From positions 5,456,001 to 5,520,000 of the forward strand of contig OZ244843.1 of the NCBI GenBank assembly GCA_965220715.1: a stretch of 64,000 nucleotides of DNA, read 5' to 3'. Each line of letters starts with the position of its first letter. Within the stretch, counting starts at the first letter, position 1. The notes under the pieces were generated by a model. The model worked only from the letters and a program-made list of their open reading frames with translations. It had not been told where the DNA came from and ran no database searches. Source of the stretch: Bin5 sp965220715. Lineage in GTDB: Bacteria; Chloroflexota; Anaerolineae; Caldilineales; Caldilineaceae. The translations under genes were made by a program, and so were the position numbers. Positions 38,463-45,980 of the stretch are shown in pieces.

Positions 38463-38622
38463 GGGTACAATCGACATGGACGCGCTCAATGCCATAACGG
38501 ACCGCGTGCTGAGCTATACGCCTCCCCAGAAGGGAAAGAATAAGAAGCGCGCCGAGGGCGAGGCAAAGAACCCACACATTACGAAGGAAGGAGCAAGGAT
38601 TCCGAAGCTGAAAAAGAGTTGA
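38446..38622 (+). CDS. Micro-protein 2 of a tandem paralogous pair
   Basis: 58 residues starting MMKSLKGTIDMDALNA, overlapping the previous gene by 17 bp in another frame, with AAGGAGGAGAAGG just upstream, so probably translated by coupling. Shares DMDAL(D/N)AITD(K/R)VLSY with micro-protein 1 and ends in a Lys-rich tail (KEGARIPKLKKS). Confidence 0.75.
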   Translation: MMKSLKGTIDMDALNAITDRVLSYTPPQKGKNKKRAEGEAKNPHITKEGARIPKLKKS

Positions 38623-38645
38623 CTTCGAGGTTGATCTTTAGCCTA

Positions 38646-38765
38646 CTAATGTAGATCCCAAATGAGACCAAGAACTTGCGAATATCGACAGAGCGGGCGA
38701 CATGCCTACGATGCTGGCGTGCAGCCCGTGGGAAAAGTCTTGGCATCAAATTGAACTTACATTAG
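38646..38765 (+). mobile_element. MITE copy B, 114 bp plus TA duplications
   Basis: CTA|ATGTAGATCCCAAATGAG at the left and TTGAACTTACAT|TAG at the right form imperfect terminal inverted repeats: 20 of 28 outermost bases, flanks included, pair with the other end. TA dinucleotides flank it (38647-38648 and 38763-38764). Nearly identical to copy C at 48551-48670. It has no coding capacity; reading frames through it are artefacts. Confidence 0.85.
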
Positions 38766-38794
38766 AAGTGCTGGAAAGCCATATAGGTAAAAAC

Positions 38795-38824
38795 ACAACC
38801 GCCGACACGTCTGTAGGCGGTTGT
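38795..38824 (+). terminator. Hairpin, possible terminator after MITE
   Basis: ACAACCGCC (38795-38803) pairs with GGCGGTTGT (38816-38824), loop GACACGTCTGTA, followed by TTGATC. Placement suggests the end of the micro-protein transcript or an attenuator before the next gene. Confidence 0.5.
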
Positions 38825-38851
38825 TTGATCAGATCGACTTTTATTAACTCC

Positions 38852-39133
38852 ATGGAGCAACCAGAGATTGCTAGTACTGTTGCGTGGGTTAGTGTGATTT
38901 TACTGGTGTTTCTTAGTTTCAGAGGCACACTATCCGGCCATGGTTTTGGCTTGATGGCGTTGCCGATTTATGACAAATTGCTACTGATGAAATTCATTGT
39001 TGTTTTTTCTGTCGTTGCAGGAACAATGCTTCTTGGACACGAGGTGCCCAATTTGATTATAGTCTTGCTGGCGTGGATTACACTCAACCAAATGGCCTTC
39101 ATGTGGTGGAATCGAATAACGCGGGGAATGTAG
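38852..39133 (+). CDS. Small membrane protein, three TM segments
   Basis: 93 residues from the ATG at 38852 (MEQPEIAS). Hydrophobic segments lie at about 8-24, 44-61 and 66-84, with a W-W-N-R end. No good ribosome-binding site is visible. The frame is open upstream through the MITE but that part is not protein-like. Family not recognised. Confidence 0.5.
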   Translation: MEQPEIASTVAWVSVILLVFLSFRGTLSGHGFGLMALPIYDKLLLMKFIVVFSVVAGTMLLGHEVPNLIIVLLAWITLNQMAFMWWNRITRGM

Positions 39134-39190
39134 AAGCCTGATAGAATATGCAATTTCATTTGTTCAACAAGGAGAGGAGACACGAAAAGT

Positions 39191-39352
39191 ATGACGACCA
39201 TTCGAGATAAACAGGTTTTGCGGCTGTCCAAAGGTGCGGGATTAGCGATCGCGGAGTTTGCGATCCGCGCAATATCATGGATCACGATGGCCTTTACCCT
39301 GTGGGTTTTGGTCTATTACCTGACGCTGATGGGGTTACGTTTTTTCCAGTAG
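39191..39352 (+). CDS. 53-residue small membrane protein
   Basis: Starts MTTIRDKQVLRLSKGAG and has one long hydrophobic segment (about 28-47, ISWITMAFTLWVLVYYLTLM). The strong Shine-Dalgarno AAGGAGAGGAG lies 13-23 nt upstream of the ATG, and a good terminator follows 31 bp after the stop. Function unknown; single-helix membrane micro-protein. Confidence 0.7.
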   Translation: MTTIRDKQVLRLSKGAGLAIAEFAIRAISWITMAFTLWVLVYYLTLMGLRFFQ

Positions 39353-39382
39353 TTGCCCCTGAGTCCTATGGCGTAAACTCTT

Positions 39383-39422
39383 ATCCGCCACCCATGTGAT
39401 TTGGGTGGCGGATTTCATTTTC
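39383..39422 (+). terminator. Intrinsic terminator after the 53-residue gene
   Basis: Perfect 11-bp stem ATCCGCCACCC (39383-39393) / GGGTGGCGGAT (39403-39413), followed by TTCATTTTCT on the plus strand. Confidence 0.85.
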
Positions 39423-39632
39423 TCGCTCCTGTTGGTGTGAGTATTGTGTCCTTCTCACACGACCCCACAAACTGACCCGCATTAGCCGAACCTTATCGTG
39501 ACCCAGCCCCCTCCTCACACCGCCGCCAAACCCACACCCCGTCACCAACCACACCCCACTGCGTCGTTGGCCTGCCAGAGCCGGTCCGTGGTATACTCCC
39601 GATCCTACAGACAAAGGAAAGGGAAATAACTC

Positions 39633-39968
39633 ATGGTTGACCAAAGCCGTTTTATTCCAGTCGCTAAGTGCTGTTCTTGTGATGAGGAACCAGAGCATGA
39701 TTTGCACGACTCAGTTTTGACCCGAATTGAGTGCAAAACTCGTTGGTGTCCAAATTTTGGGAATATGATTTCAGGCTCTAGGGCGCAGAGTCGATTTGAT
39801 GAAGAATTGGCGTGGTTTCGAAAAGGATTAGAGAATGGTTTTCCCAACCAACATCTTGCTGTGGTTGATCCTGGGAAGCCTTATACTGTCTTCGCCCCGT
39901 TTCTTGGCAAACCAAAGTGGGATTACTTTATCAGTTTTGAAGAAGTGCCGGTCTTGTTCTTGCGGTAG
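39633..39968 (+). CDS. Cysteine-containing protein of unknown function
   Basis: 111 residues. An N-terminal possible metal site has CCSC at about 13-16 and C-x4-C (CKTRWC, about 34-39); no TM or signal. GGAAAGGG lies 6 nt before the ATG. The C-terminus has F-G-K-P-x-W-D-Y-F-I-S-F. I do not recognise the family. Isolated between terminator-bounded genes in the low-GC island. Confidence 0.65.
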   Translation: MVDQSRFIPVAKCCSCDEEPEHDLHDSVLTRIECKTRWCPNFGNMISGSRAQSRFDEELAWFRKGLENGFPNQHLAVVDPGKPYTVFAPFLGKPKWDYFISFEEVPVLFLR

Positions 39969-40183
39969 CCATTCAGCTTGTCTCCTGTATGCTGGTGTAA
40001 TCCAAAGAAAACTGCCACATTGGGTCGGCCACTTCGTGTCAGCTGTCGCCTCTGCCTCTACTCATCCGCCCCGTAGCGTCAAGTCGACAGCAGCACGAGA
40101 CTGCTTGACGCAGGTTTCATCACGTGTATAGTGGCTTGCACAACGACTAATCCTAATCAATTTGACCCCCAGGAAGCTAAGTC

Positions 40184-41605
40184 ATGAATCTCAATATTAT
40201 TGAACGAAAGTTTTTCAACAACATTTTGCAAGCAGAATTAAATGTTCCGCTAAGAGCGACTCTGAAGGTGGGCGGCGACGAGTACACCGTTATGGTTATT
40301 CCCCAAATTTCTCAGGACAAATACTTCGAGCTTCTTTATTTCGGCACTCCAGCACATTCACCCCAAGATGAAAACGGCATAATCAGTTTGGCGGACGGTC
40401 ATATCTTCGGAGTCAACCCTGTGATGGAAAACGCATGGAATAATCAAGAGTTCGTAGACCTGGAATTCACGGAAAGACCTGAGCCTGTGGCCCCATTCGG
40501 TCCCATAATCGGTCCAGCCGTTCAAGCCAATGTGTTGGTGGTCGAACCTGCCCACAAAGGGAAGCTAGGTGTTCACAAGAATCAGATCAGAAAGGAGGAC
40601 TCGAAACTCAATCAGGTTGTGTTTAGCCTGGTTGATTTCTCAGACTTCAAAGAATTCGGAAACATCGCAGAATCCATGGCAACCCCTCTGGCTATACTAG
40701 ATCACCTAGAAGGTATTCGACAAGCGTTTCCCGATGCCGTAGAAGTCAATGTGGTCAGACCCACCCAAATCTCCCTTCAAGCTGGACAAGAATGGGAGAT
40801 TGTAATTACGAAAGACTCAGAACAAACCAGAAACCGCACTAGCCATTCCGGGCTGATTAAGAAAACGAGTCGTGAAGAATTTGAAATTGACGACGTGGAT
40901 GACTTGCTGGAAGGACTGAAATGCTTCTTTGCGTTTGTCTCTTGTGCGTACCGACACCCCACGGCGATCATCGGGGAAGATTTACAAGGCAAAGCTGTGT
41001 GGGGACAAATTGGCAAATTCGACTTGATGCCGCGTTCAACCAACTGGTTCGACAATGACAGCTGTTTCTCCGCCACCGTCTACTTAGAAGAACTGTTTCC
41101 ACTATTTTGGGAACAGTGGCAAAAACGCCCAGATGAGTTGACATCAATCATCGAATCACTTATCAACAGCAAGGCCATGCAACAAGCCGGTCTTCCCAAA
41201 GAAGCATTGGCGGCAAGTTACACCGGACTAGAATTTCTCGCCGCAGTGGTTTTGAGCAACTCAAAAAACAATGTTGAAAATGTGTATCAAGCATTAGATC
41301 ACCATAAAATACCGCACCTCCACCCCGATCCATCAGGAACACCTATAACCGCCCAACTTGTCAATAAATTCGGAAAAAATTCTGGCCCTCACCTAATCTA
41401 CGACATCCGAAACTATGTCACTCACCCGCAAGACAGACCATCGAATACAATCAAGCAGTTACATCTAGCACTCCTAGACGACACCTATTCACCCTACTTC
41501 TACTTGAACGACTTGTGCCAGTTCTATCTCGAATACCTGCTCCTGATCGGACTGTGCGGTTGGCAACCGCAAGACTTTAGAGTTCTTGTCGATAGACGGC
41601 GATAG
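40184..41605 (+). CDS. Large protein with C-terminal HEPN-like Rx4H motif (ApeA-like architecture)
   Basis: 473 residues, no signal or TM. The N-terminal half is a beta-rich sensor-like region of unknown family. The C-terminal part is helical with LEELFPLFWEQW (about 305), a G-L-E-F-L helix, and RNYVTHPQ (about 410), an R-x4-H motif typical of HEPN RNases, followed by two long helices. The overall layout resembles ApeA-type abortive-infection proteins; this comparison is from memory of that family. AGGAAG precedes the ATG. It lies 95 bp upstream of a second HEPN-motif gene on the same strand. Lower GC than surrounding genes, consistent with transfer. Confidence 0.7.
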   Translation: MNLNIIERKFFNNILQAELNVPLRATLKVGGDEYTVMVIPQISQDKYFELLYFGTPAHSPQDENGIISLADGHIFGVNPVMENAWNNQEFVDLEFTERPEPVAPFGPIIGPAVQANVLVVEPAHKGKLGVHKNQIRKEDSKLNQVVFSLVDFSDFKEFGNIAESMATPLAILDHLEGIRQAFPDAVEVNVVRPTQISLQAGQEWEIVITKDSEQTRNRTSHSGLIKKTSREEFEIDDVDDLLEGLKCFFAFVSCAYRHPTAIIGEDLQGKAVWGQIGKFDLMPRSTNWFDNDSCFSATVYLEELFPLFWEQWQKRPDELTSIIESLINSKAMQQAGLPKEALAASYTGLEFLAAVVLSNSKNNVENVYQALDHHKIPHLHPDPSGTPITAQLVNKFGKNSGPHLIYDIRNYVTHPQDRPSNTIKQLHLALLDDTYSPYFYLNDLCQFYLEYLLLIGLCGWQPQDFRVLVDRRR

Positions 41606-41700
41606 GGTCGCCTCATTCCGGCCCGATGTTTACGCTTGTTAAGGCAACCGGAATTAACCCCTGACTTGCCACCCCTCTCAGAAACACTCAGAAGGACCCC

Positions 41701-43533
41701 ATGACTTCCAGCCGCGACTCCTACATCCACGAAAACTCCGAAGCAATTCTCGACGCATTCAAGAAAATCAACCTAGAAAAAATACTTGAGGATTATCCAG
41801 ATCATGGGTGCCACTATTTGTCTAGTCCACTATTTGCCGCTGCAACCAATTCCAAAGATAACCAACTTCAACATACGACACTAAAACTCCTGCAAGAACT
41901 CTGCGCAACAAAGATAAATCTCCTTCAACCAAGCAACCCTTTTGCCGACGGTTTTAGTGAGACCGAAGTGGATTTTCTTGCCAAACTCATTGGCTACGTC
42001 AAGAACCCATTCCTAAGAGGCAGGCTCGCAGATAGAGTATGGAATAGCCCAAAATACCGTGGAGCCAAGTACGCTCGGATTGCAATCGACTGTTATGTCA
42101 GCACGCCCTTAACTGCCGATACATGGCGTCAAGGCGGTCATGATTGCTGGCAGCGTGCAATCAGCCTGTGCATGCTGATCGGAGAAAAAGGTGCCGAAAA
42201 CCGCCTTACCCAAATCAAGTCCTCAATTCTAAATGCGATTGTTGAAGCAACTACGGAAAGAGGGTTTTATGGAAGCCAATTGATCGACGTGCTAGGTGGC
42301 AATAACCTAGCCGATGACTGCCCTCAGAAGATCGCAACCAAACTAGAGTCTCTCGCGCAACAATTCGATACAGAAATGAACTTCCACGCAAGCGGAAGAC
42401 ATTTCAAGCAAGCATCCTCTTGGTTCAACAAGTCCGACATGGAAAACGAGGCTACAAACATGACGGTCAATGAAGCAAAGGCGTTTGAGAAGGAGGCAAT
42501 GTCCAAGGTTAGTTCGTCAACTCCTAGCCATATGGCAGCTGTGCCACACCTAAAAAGTGCCGTCAAGGTTCTTCACGGAGTTCCAAACAAACACCGAGAA
42601 CGCCATAGCATAAACGAAAAAATCCGCGACCTAGAATTCCGTATCGGCAATTATGGAAAGCTGGCTCTGGATGAAATGAAAACTTACACTACGCCTGGAA
42701 TTGACATAAGTGATTGTGCCGCACAAGCCCGCTCTCATGTTAGCAACCGGCCAACATGGGATGCGATGATACGGTTTGCAAACATTCACAAGGTTGAAGT
42801 CGAATACCTAAGAGACCAAGCAAAAGAATCGCTCTCAGAACACCATTTCCACCGTTTTTTCCACACGATAGGCTTCGAGTCTGATGGGCGAGTCGGCGGA
42901 ACAATTCCAGCATACGATTCGTCCGCCCATGACGAACATAATAGAGAAGTAATTCTTGACGAGATGTTCCGGTTTTACTACGCCTCCACTGTTCCTCTGG
43001 TGGTAAATGGTTTGATTACACCTGCCCTGCTTACCCTCAATGAGGAGCATTGTTTGAGAGAGGCTGACTTTGTTGATCTCGCCAGACGCTCCTCACTCGT
43101 ACCAAACGACAGAATCTTCCTCTGGGGCAAAGCCTTGTTCTATGGCTTCAATTTCGATTTCGATACCTCAATTCATTTCTTGGCCCCGCAAATCGAGAAC
43201 ATGGTGCGTTGGCATTTGAAAATGAACAACATAACCACCTCCTTCACAGCCTATCAAAAGGACGGATCAGAAACAGAAAAAACACTTTGCACTTTAATGG
43301 AACTCCAAGAGGTCGACAGCATCTTTGGTCCTGACTGGACCTACGAAATCAAAACCCTGTTCTGTGGCCGCCCTGGATGGAACCTCAGAAACAATGTGGC
43401 GCACGGACTCATCTCCGACCACGAACGCTCCCCCGGTCTATTTGCCTACGCATGGTGGCTCGCGCTTAAAATGGTCCTAAATACCTCCCCTCCCATCAAC
43501 ACCGAATCATCCACCCCAGAACACAACACCTAA
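41701..43533 (+). CDS. DUF4209-type protein with C-terminal HEPN-like Rx4H motif
   Basis: 610 residues, soluble. A long helical N-terminal region (about 1-400) leads to a C-terminal DUF4209-like region with SIHFLAPQIENMVRWHL (about 496-513), DSIFGPDWTYEIKTLF and RNNVAHGLIS (about 563-572), the R-x4-H HEPN motif. AAGGA lies 6 nt before the ATG. Likely co-transcribed with the gene at 40184. HEPN proteins are commonly RNases in toxin-antitoxin and anti-phage systems; the specific activity here is unknown. Confidence 0.8.
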   Translation: MTSSRDSYIHENSEAILDAFKKINLEKILEDYPDHGCHYLSSPLFAAATNSKDNQLQHTTLKLLQELCATKINLLQPSNPFADGFSETEVDFLAKLIGYVKNPFLRGRLADRVWNSPKYRGAKYARIAIDCYVSTPLTADTWRQGGHDCWQRAISLCMLIGEKGAENRLTQIKSSILNAIVEATTERGFYGSQLIDVLGGNNLADDCPQKIATKLESLAQQFDTEMNFHASGRHFKQASSWFNKSDMENEATNMTVNEAKAFEKEAMSKVSSSTPSHMAAVPHLKSAVKVLHGVPNKHRERHSINEKIRDLEFRIGNYGKLALDEMKTYTTPGIDISDCAAQARSHVSNRPTWDAMIRFANIHKVEVEYLRDQAKESLSEHHFHRFFHTIGFESDGRVGGTIPAYDSSAHDEHNREVILDEMFRFYYASTVPLVVNGLITPALLTLNEEHCLREADFVDLARRSSLVPNDRIFLWGKALFYGFNFDFDTSIHFLAPQIENMVRWHLKMNNITTSFTAYQKDGSETEKTLCTLMELQEVDSIFGPDWTYEIKTLFCGRPGWNLRNNVAHGLISDHERSPGLFAYAWWLALKMVLNTSPPINTESSTPEHNT

Positions 43534-43812
43534 CCCTCCCCCAATCAAAAAGAAAAAAATCCAGCCGTGATGTGACGGCTTGATACACCCACCCAACACA
43601 TCCCCTCCGGCCATGTCTATTCCCCGAATTTGTCCCTTTTTATCGGGAACTACATACTTGAGTGCCCTTTTTATCCACGGAGGGCCGCGGAGGGGCTCGG
43701 AGAACACCTTAACACCTTTTGATCCACGGAGGGCCACGGAGAACACCTATCTTCTTCTGATGTCTGTGGCTTTGGAGCTTTCAGTTTTTGGTAAGGGCGT
43801 GGGCCAGGGGGG
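43534..43812. repeat. Intergenic R1 block with duplicated CCCTTTTTATC
   Basis: R1 units fill 43665-43748 (CCACGGAGGG, CCGCGGAGGGG, ACACCTTAACACCTTTTGATCC), including the uninterrupted sequence that matches the target of the 36.1 kb IS. Just before, CCCTTTTTATC occurs at 43634-43644 and 43665-43675, separated by GGGAACTACATACTTGAGTG. Confidence 0.8.
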
Positions 43813-44460
43813 TTACTGGCTATTGGCGTTTTCGTCGGCTCTTGGGGCTAGCCTGTTCCAGAGCAGGTCGAGTTTGAAGAGGTTGGTGTGCAAGCTGCGG
43901 ACGGCTTGCCACATGGTGTTGCGGGCGGCTACGGCTGCGTCCTGGTCTTCGGCGGCGGCGGCCTGGCGCCAGGTTTGGGCTTGCTGGGCGTGGGCGGCGG
44001 CGGCTTGGCGGGCCTCTTCGGCGAGGGCTTCGGCGCCGTGTACGAAGGTGTCGAGCAGGTCTGCGATTGGGCCGGTGTCGTCGACGTCGTCGTAGAAGGT
44101 GTTGGAACGGAACTGGGGCGGGTGGACGGAGCCGTCGGGATCGCGGCCGGTGTGGGTGGGCTGGATGTGGGGCGTCACGGACAGGAACATGACTGTGCGG
44201 CGGTCGGGCAGCAGGTTGCGCACTTGATGGATCTCGTCGGCGAGGGCGACGCACATCTGGCCGGCTTCGAGTACTTCGGTGTGGCCGGCGATCATGAACT
44301 CGGCTTTGCCTTCCAGGATCAGGAAGATTTCGTGGCCGAGGTCATGGCTGTGAAGCCTGTCGACCTGGCCCGGCGCCATGTGATAGAGCCGCGCCCGGAT
44401 CTCTGGGGTTGTCAGTACGTTCTTGTTCACATCGCGGAAATCATAGACTTCGAAGGGCAT
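43813..44460 (-). CDS. Cupin-domain protein with helical C-terminal extension
   Basis: 215 residues from the ATG at 44460. The cupin core has the metal ligands in DRLHSHDLGHEIFLILEGKAEF (motif 1, H-x-H...E) and a motif-2-like QMCVALADEIHQVRN (His). After the barrel, a helical Ala/Gln/Glu-rich C-terminus (about 150-200). Its substrate is unknown; small cupins often bind or isomerise sugars or acids. Divergent from the LLM oxidoreductase with 268 bp between starts. Confidence 0.82.
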   Translation of the reverse strand: MPFEVYDFRDVNKNVLTTPEIRARLYHMAPGQVDRLHSHDLGHEIFLILEGKAEFMIAGHTEVLEAGQMCVALADEIHQVRNLLPDRRTVMFLSVTPHIQPTHTGRDPDGSVHPPQFRSNTFYDDVDDTGPIADLLDTFVHGAEALAEEARQAAAAHAQQAQTWRQAAAAEDQDAAVAARNTMWQAVRSLHTNLFKLDLLWNRLAPRADENANSQ

Positions 44461-44728
44461 TGGTTTGGCTCCTGTGCTGGGTTGGTCGCGCGAAATTCGT
44501 TCGACCGGCTGGTTCTTGCGCTTTGGGAGTAGAGGACATGGCTCTGCGGCGCAGCGCGGCGAGGGCTGCGGCATGTTGGCGCTTGCTCTGGTATGATTGT
44601 CGTAGAAGCAGATATGAAATGCAAGCCGGCGGGGCGAGAAATCTGCCGGCGGCGGACAGTTTACCCGGTCCAACGCGCGCTTGACGCGGCAGCGGTGCAG
44701 CGCGCGCCCCAATTCCGAGGAGGCAAGT

Positions 44729-45622
44729 ATGGGAGTCCCAGTGGGCATCAACACGTGGTCCCGCCATGTAACCGATCTTTTCCCCTATCTCGACCAGATC
44801 ATCCATCCGTTCGATTCGATCTGGTTTCCCGATCATGTTCAGTACAACGGGCATAATGTGTCCGAAGGCTGGACGATGGCGGTGTACGCGCTGGCGCGCT
44901 ATCCGGACAAGCTGGTGGGCCACGATGTGCTGTGCAACAGTTTTCGCAACCCCGCGCATCTGGCGAAGATGGCGGCGACGGCGCAGGCCTTCTCCGGGGG
45001 GCGGGTGGTGATCGGGATCGGCGCGGGCTGGAACGAGGAGGAGTACCGTGGGTACGGCTGGCCGTTTCCGCGGGCGCGCGCCCGCATCGAGCAGTTGGAC
45101 GAGGCGATCCAGATTATGCGGGCGATGTGGACGGACAGGCCTGTCAACTTTGCGGGCAAGCATTACCAGTTGGAGAACGGGTATTGCGAGCCGAAACCGG
45201 ATCCTGTGCCGCCGATCATGGTCGGCGGCGGCGGGGAGAGGTATCTGCTGCGGGTGGTGGCGGAGCAGGCGGACTGGTGGAACTGGGTCTGCGCGGACGT
45301 GGAGGCGTATGCGCACAAGCAGGCGGTGCTACAGGAGCATTGCCGTGCGGTGGGGCGGGACTACGACGAGATTTTGCAGGTGATGCACGTGAGCGTTCTG
45401 ATCGCCGAGAACGAGCGCGAGTTGCAGCGGCTGAGGGATGATCCCGACGTGCGGCCTTCCGGGGAGGGCACGATAGAGGGAACGCCGGCGCAGGTGACAG
45501 AGGCGCTGCTGCGGATTGTGGAACAGGGGGCAGGGCGCCTCACGGTCAACATTGCGGATTCGCCGCGGGTTGAGGGATCCTATTTGTTCGCGGCGACGGT
45601 TTTGCCGCATTTGAGTGGGTAG
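44729..45622 (+). CDS. LLM-class flavin-dependent oxidoreductase (F420/FMN, luciferase-like)
   Basis: 297 residues from the ATG at 44729, with GAGGAGG 6 nt upstream. The bacterial-luciferase TIM-barrel signatures are DSIWFPDHVQY, GRVVIGIGAGWNEEEYRGYGWPF, and PPIMVGGGGERYLLRVVAEQADWWN. Length is normal. F420-dependent members are common in Chloroflexota and Actinobacteria. The substrate is unknown. It is the only plus-strand gene in this catabolic region. Confidence 0.92.
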   Translation: MGVPVGINTWSRHVTDLFPYLDQIIHPFDSIWFPDHVQYNGHNVSEGWTMAVYALARYPDKLVGHDVLCNSFRNPAHLAKMAATAQAFSGGRVVIGIGAGWNEEEYRGYGWPFPRARARIEQLDEAIQIMRAMWTDRPVNFAGKHYQLENGYCEPKPDPVPPIMVGGGGERYLLRVVAEQADWWNWVCADVEAYAHKQAVLQEHCRAVGRDYDEILQVMHVSVLIAENERELQRLRDDPDVRPSGEGTIEGTPAQVTEALLRIVEQGAGRLTVNIADSPRVEGSYLFAATVLPHLSG

Positions 45623-45732
45623 GTCAAATGGACTGCCGCTGCGCCGTCTAAGCAGGTAGAAGGTTTGACGAAGCGCCTGTACCGTTCCATCATTGTCCCT
45701 GCAGCGGCCACCATGCAGGGACACAGTTCAGA

Positions 45733-45945
45733 TCAAATACCTCTCCGTTGGCGTCCATACCTCTCAACGGATCGTTGCAGTCGGAGTTGGCGAACACCAA
45801 GACCCTTGACCTTGGCGTAGTGTACGATCAGATCCCATGTCGCGTTAAGACGCGCTTGGGGCGTTTGCGCCTGCCAAAAGTGCAGGTCAAATGATCGATC
45901 CAACTCTTCCAACTTGCCTCGTCGTTCAGCAGGACTCTCTCGCAT
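45733..45945 (-). CDS. 70-residue protein of a small RLQRS-type family
   Basis: Starts MRESPAERRGKLEEL and carries SFDLHFWQAQTPQARLNATWDLI and QLRLQRSVERYGRQ (given in pieces). The F-W-Q-x-Q and RLQRSVER pattern recalls small proteins often found beside nuclease or nucleotidyltransferase toxins. That parallel is from memory, and no toxin gene is adjacent. It begins 36 bp after the enolase-superfamily gene stop. Degenerate copies follow the two other enolase paralogues, so this is the intact member of a triplicated unit. No clear ribosome-binding site; a GTG upstream is an alternative start. Confidence 0.6.
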   Translation of the reverse strand: MRESPAERRGKLEELDRSFDLHFWQAQTPQARLNATWDLIVHYAKVKGLGVRQLRLQRSVERYGRQRRGI

Positions 45946-45980
45946 AGGCGGGATGATTGATTGCTCTTCACACACAGCGC

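Noticed and set aside
38702..38851. N-terminal extension MPTMLACSPWEKSW of the membrane protein at 38852, and the same peptide before the enolase gene at 48536
   Set aside because: The identical peptide is read from the MITE in both places; it is repeat sequence, not protein.
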